Assembly (NCBI RefSeq): GCF_020991415.1
Contig: NZ_JAJMOY010000001.1
Location: 372,001 to 436,000 of the forward strand
Direction: 5' to 3'
Source: Flavobacterium sp. ENC
GTDB lineage: Bacteria > Bacteroidota > Bacteroidia > Flavobacteriales > Flavobacteriaceae
Length of the DNA stretch: 64,000 nucleotides
Position numbers and translations under genes: made by a program. Positions 61,471-64,000 of the stretch are shown here, piece after piece (positions within the stretch are counted from its first letter, which is position 1; every line of letters begins with the position of its first letter). The notes under the pieces are model-generated. The model was not told the origin of the DNA, did no database searches, and saw only the letters and a list, made by a program, of their open reading frames with translations.

Positions 61471-63678
61471 ATGAAAAAATTACTATTAGCCCTTATTTTA
61501 GGGTTTTCAGGGCTGCTTTCAGCTCAAAATTCCGTTTCCGGAACCGTATCCGATCTTCAAAATCAACCTATGCCGGGAGTTTCTGTGTATGCTCCGGAAT
61601 TACATAAAGGCACCACAACTGATGCCAACGGAAAATATGAAATCACCAATCTTCCAAACGGAAACTTGCGCCTTTCTTTTACTTTTGTCGGTTACACCAC
61701 GCAAAATAAAACAATTGCCAAACCGGTAAAAGAGAATACGCTCGACATTACATTGCTTGAATCTATTTTCGAAATGGATGAAGTAATTGTCTCTACGCCT
61801 TTCAACAAACTGCAATCGCAAAACGTGATGAAAGTAGAACATGAAAGTATCAAAACATTACAGCAAAAAGGAACCTCAACTTTAATAGAAGGTTTGGCAA
61901 CCATTCCGGGGGTTTCTCAGATTTCAACAGGAACTTCTATCGGGAAGCCCGTAATCAGGGGACTTAGCGGGAATCGTGTTTTGGTGTATTCGCAAGGTGT
62001 GCGTATCGAAAATCAACAGTTTGGAGACGAACACGGATTAGGATTAAATGATGCCGGAATCGAAAGCGTTGAAGTCATTAAAGGCCCTGCTTCTTTGTTG
62101 TACGGATCGGATGCTTTGGGTGGGGTTTTATACTTTAATCCTGAAAAATTTGCCGACGCGAATACTTTCAAAGCCAATTTCAGTCAAAAATACTTTACTA
62201 ATACGCAAGGAAGCAATTCCTCGATTGGACTGAAAACGTCTACGGACAACTGGAAATTTTTAGCCCGCGGAAGTTTCAACACCCACTCCGATTACAAAAT
62301 TGCCGACGGAGACCGTGTAACCAATTCACGTTACAACGAAACGGATTTTAAAACCGGAATCGGATACAGCAACTCGACTTTTTCAAGTGTGTTACGATAC
62401 AATTACAATAAATTGGATATCGGGATTCCCGAAGACGGTATTGCGGAACAGTCTTCAAGTAAAGACACACAGTTTCCAAGACAGGGAATTTTTAATCACT
62501 TGTTGAGTTTAAACAACGTAATCTTTTTTGAAAATTCGAAATTAGATGTTGATTTAGGTTACATTTCTAATGACCGAAGTGAATTTGAAGACAGCAATAC
62601 AGCGTCTTTGCACATGAAGCTGAACACTTTGAATTATAATGCAAAATACCATTTTCCGAAATTTGGTAAAATTGAAACCATTCTTGGTGTACAGGGAATG
62701 CATCAGACCAATACCAATTCGGGAGAAGAATATTTGATTCCGGATGCGACTACCAATGATTTTGGGGTTTTTGGAACTGCAAATTACGAATGGAACAGTA
62801 ATGTTATTCAGGCCGGACTGCGTTTTGACAACCGAAACGTGAGCTCTGAGGCGCATGGAATTGTAGACGAAGAAGGTTATTTTCAGCCTTTAGACCGCTC
62901 TTTTGACAGTTTTAATGCTTCATTAGGCTACAAAACCAAACTGGCTGAACCACTAACCCTTCGCCTGAATGTTGCTACCGGATTCCGGGCACCCAACTTA
63001 GCTGAATTAACGTCAAATGGTGTTCACGAAGGAACCAACAGATACGAAATTGGAAACGCTGCCTTAAAAACCGAGCAAAACGTTCAGACCGATTTGAACC
63101 TGGAATACAAAAATTCGCATTTTGAATTTTTTGTTAACGGATTTTACAATCACATCAACAATTACATCTACACTTCCCCAACGGGACAAACCTTAGAGGA
63201 CAATGATGTTTTTGCTTATGTTCAGGATAATGCCAAACTATACGGTGGTGAAGTTGGTTTTCACTTTCACCCGCACCCGCTGGACTGGCTGCATTTTGAA
63301 ACCAGCTTTGAAACCGTGACAGGTAAAAAAGACAATAACGATTATTTACCTTTAATTCCGGCTAATAACTGGAATAACACGCTTAGAACGGAATTCAAAA
63401 TCAAAAATTGGTTAGAGGAAGGATTTGCATCCCTAAACGTTTCGTCTACTTTTGATCAGGATAATGTGAGTGGTTTCGAAACCGCTTCAAAAGGGTATAC
63501 GCTGGTAAATTTAGGCTTTGGAGGAACGGTTAAACTTGGTAAAACGGCCTTCGATATTAACCTGAATGGAAATAATTTATTCGATAAAAAATACATTGCA
63601 CATCTCTCCAGATTAAAAACAGACGGGATTCCGAATATTGGAAGAAACATTGTTCTGGGAGTGAATTTCAATTTGTAA
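61471..63678 (+). CDS. TonB-dependent outer-membrane receptor, ZnuD-like
   Basis: 735 residues. The signal peptide (LLLALILGFSGLLSAQN) is followed by a carboxypeptidase-regulatory-like domain (about 20-105), plug (KPVIRGLSGNRVLVYSQGVR, then IEVIKGPASLLYGSDALGGV-like residues near 200) and a 22-strand barrel ending in Leu (GVNFNL) near Phe. Barrel phrases such as FRAPNLAELTSNGVHEGTNR, YEIGN and FYGAE-like LYGGEVGF, with HFHPHP, resemble the ZnuD/heavy-metal receptor group. It would import a metal or metal complex using TonB energy. A small His/Cys-rich protein gene precedes it. Confidence 0.88.
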   Translation: MKKLLLALILGFSGLLSAQNSVSGTVSDLQNQPMPGVSVYAPELHKGTTTDANGKYEITNLPNGNLRLSFTFVGYTTQNKTIAKPVKENTLDITLLESIFEMDEVIVSTPFNKLQSQNVMKVEHESIKTLQQKGTSTLIEGLATIPGVSQISTGTSIGKPVIRGLSGNRVLVYSQGVRIENQQFGDEHGLGLNDAGIESVEVIKGPASLLYGSDALGGVLYFNPEKFADANTFKANFSQKYFTNTQGSNSSIGLKTSTDNWKFLARGSFNTHSDYKIADGDRVTNSRYNETDFKTGIGYSNSTFSSVLRYNYNKLDIGIPEDGIAEQSSSKDTQFPRQGIFNHLLSLNNVIFFENSKLDVDLGYISNDRSEFEDSNTASLHMKLNTLNYNAKYHFPKFGKIETILGVQGMHQTNTNSGEEYLIPDATTNDFGVFGTANYEWNSNVIQAGLRFDNRNVSSEAHGIVDEEGYFQPLDRSFDSFNASLGYKTKLAEPLTLRLNVATGFRAPNLAELTSNGVHEGTNRYEIGNAALKTEQNVQTDLNLEYKNSHFEFFVNGFYNHINNYIYTSPTGQTLEDNDVFAYVQDNAKLYGGEVGFHFHPHPLDWLHFETSFETVTGKKDNNDYLPLIPANNWNNTLRTEFKIKNWLEEGFASLNVSSTFDQDNVSGFETASKGYTLVNLGFGGTVKLGKTAFDINLNGNNLFDKKYIAHLSRLKTDGIPNIGRNIVLGVNFNL

Positions 63679-63686
63679 TTTTTGTC

Positions 63687-63785
63687 TTAACCGCAAAGTA
63701 CGCAAGGTGTCTTCCGCAAGGTTCGCAAAGTTTAAAATAAAGCTTTGCGAACCTTGCAATATTCCCTGGCGCACTTTGCGGTTAA
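63687..63785. repeat. Palindromic CGCAAAG-family repeat, copy 4
   Basis: Starts TTAACCGCAAAGTACGCAAG and ends CTTTGCGGTTAA, with an inner GGTTCGCAAAG/CTTTGCGAACC stem. It fills most of the gap after the TonB receptor. Confidence 0.8.
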
Positions 63786-63840
63786 TTTTTTAATCATCCC
63801 ACAAAAAGTGCTATTTTTGTTACAACCATAAACTTTAACT

Positions 63841-64000
63841 ATGAAAAAAACAATTCTTATAATGGCTATTACAACCGCAGGAATTTCATTTGGACAAAAT
63901 AAAATTCAGTACCCCGAAACCAAAAAAGGAGAAACAATTGATACTTACTTTGATACGAAAGTAAATGATCCGTACCGTTGGCTTGAAGATGACAAATCAT
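63841..64000 (+). CDS. Prolyl oligopeptidase family protein (3' end outside window)
   Basis: 53 residues are visible. The signal peptide (KKTILIMAITTAGISFGQ) is followed by IQYPETKKGETIDTYFDTKV and NDPYRWLEDDKS, the characteristic N-terminus of S9A prolyl oligopeptidases (the P-Y-R-W-L-E-D motif). It is likely periplasmic, cutting peptides after proline. The catalytic domain lies beyond the window. Confidence 0.88.
   Translation, partial: MKKTILIMAITTAGISFGQNKIQYPETKKGETIDTYFDTKVNDPYRWLEDDKS

Noticed and set aside
1..64000. CRISPR array
   Set aside because: No run of short direct repeats with unique 25-40-bp spacers was seen; the tandem repeats at 43.6-44.2 kb have no variable spacers.

Overview
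This window is chromosomal DNA from a member of the Bacteroidota, most likely Flavobacterium or a close relative. The DNA is AT-rich. Promoters follow the Bacteroidota pattern (TTG, 17-23 nt, TAnnTTTG), and Shine-Dalgarno sequences are mostly absent. There are SPII lipoproteins, a fused MurF-Alr, a LytTR/TPR-kinase pair, an AsmA-like protein and a TonB receptor, all typical of the group. The species cannot be fixed from sequence alone.

Region 1 (1-18.9 kb) is a defence island. It opens inside a type I restriction-modification operon ordered hsdS, AAA ATPase, HNH nuclease, hsdM, abiV. A Septu-like (PtuA/PtuB-type) pair therefore sits between the specificity and methylation subunits. abiV carries a one-base frameshift. 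Next come a GNAT acetyltransferase on the opposite strand, a membrane-anchored protein, a protein with an HEPN-type R-x4-H motif, a 1615-residue protein joining a DEDD-type exonuclease, a RecQ helicase and a UvrD-like helicase, and a 1230-residue protein with an N-terminal SEC-C metal-binding motif and a C-terminal PD-(D/E)xK-like nuclease motif. Two imperfect 47-bp direct repeats bracket the last gene. Decayed gene pieces lie around it.

Region 2 (18.9-31.6 kb) returns to the host backbone but is rich in small genes and repeats. It holds a 49-residue zinc-ribbon membrane protein, a 77-residue protein with a paralogue at 35.7 kb, a YcxB-like protein between two REP-like elements, map, and two tRNA-Asp genes about 970 bp apart. 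An unlisted 59-residue double-glycine leader peptide lies between the tRNAs. Then follow a DUF58 protein, two lipoproteins, a LytTR regulator with its TPR histidine kinase, thioredoxin and an AsmA-like protein.

Region 3 (31.6-36.2 kb) is a small second defence-like insertion: a Nudix hydrolase overlapping a PLD/DEAD/DUF3427-type helicase. It is visibly more AT-rich than its neighbours and is bounded by inverted repeat halves.

Region 4 (36.2-64 kb) is backbone: ribosome hibernation factor, a three-repeat lipoprotein, ammonium transporter, trmB, a LysE-family transporter and an alkyltransferase-like protein. An NtrB/NtrC-type pair is separated by tandem 145-bp repeats and diverges from an efflux operon (adaptor, ABC ATPase, 40-residue peptide, permease) that has a plausible sigma-54 promoter. 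Further on are an L,D-transpeptidase, Mrp and Nfu for Fe-S assembly, a ferredoxin, asd, mscL, murF-alr, an outer membrane barrel protein, a histidine-rich small protein next to a ZnuD-like TonB receptor, and the start of a prolyl oligopeptidase.

Intergenic DNA carries at least six families of palindromic or tandem repeats.
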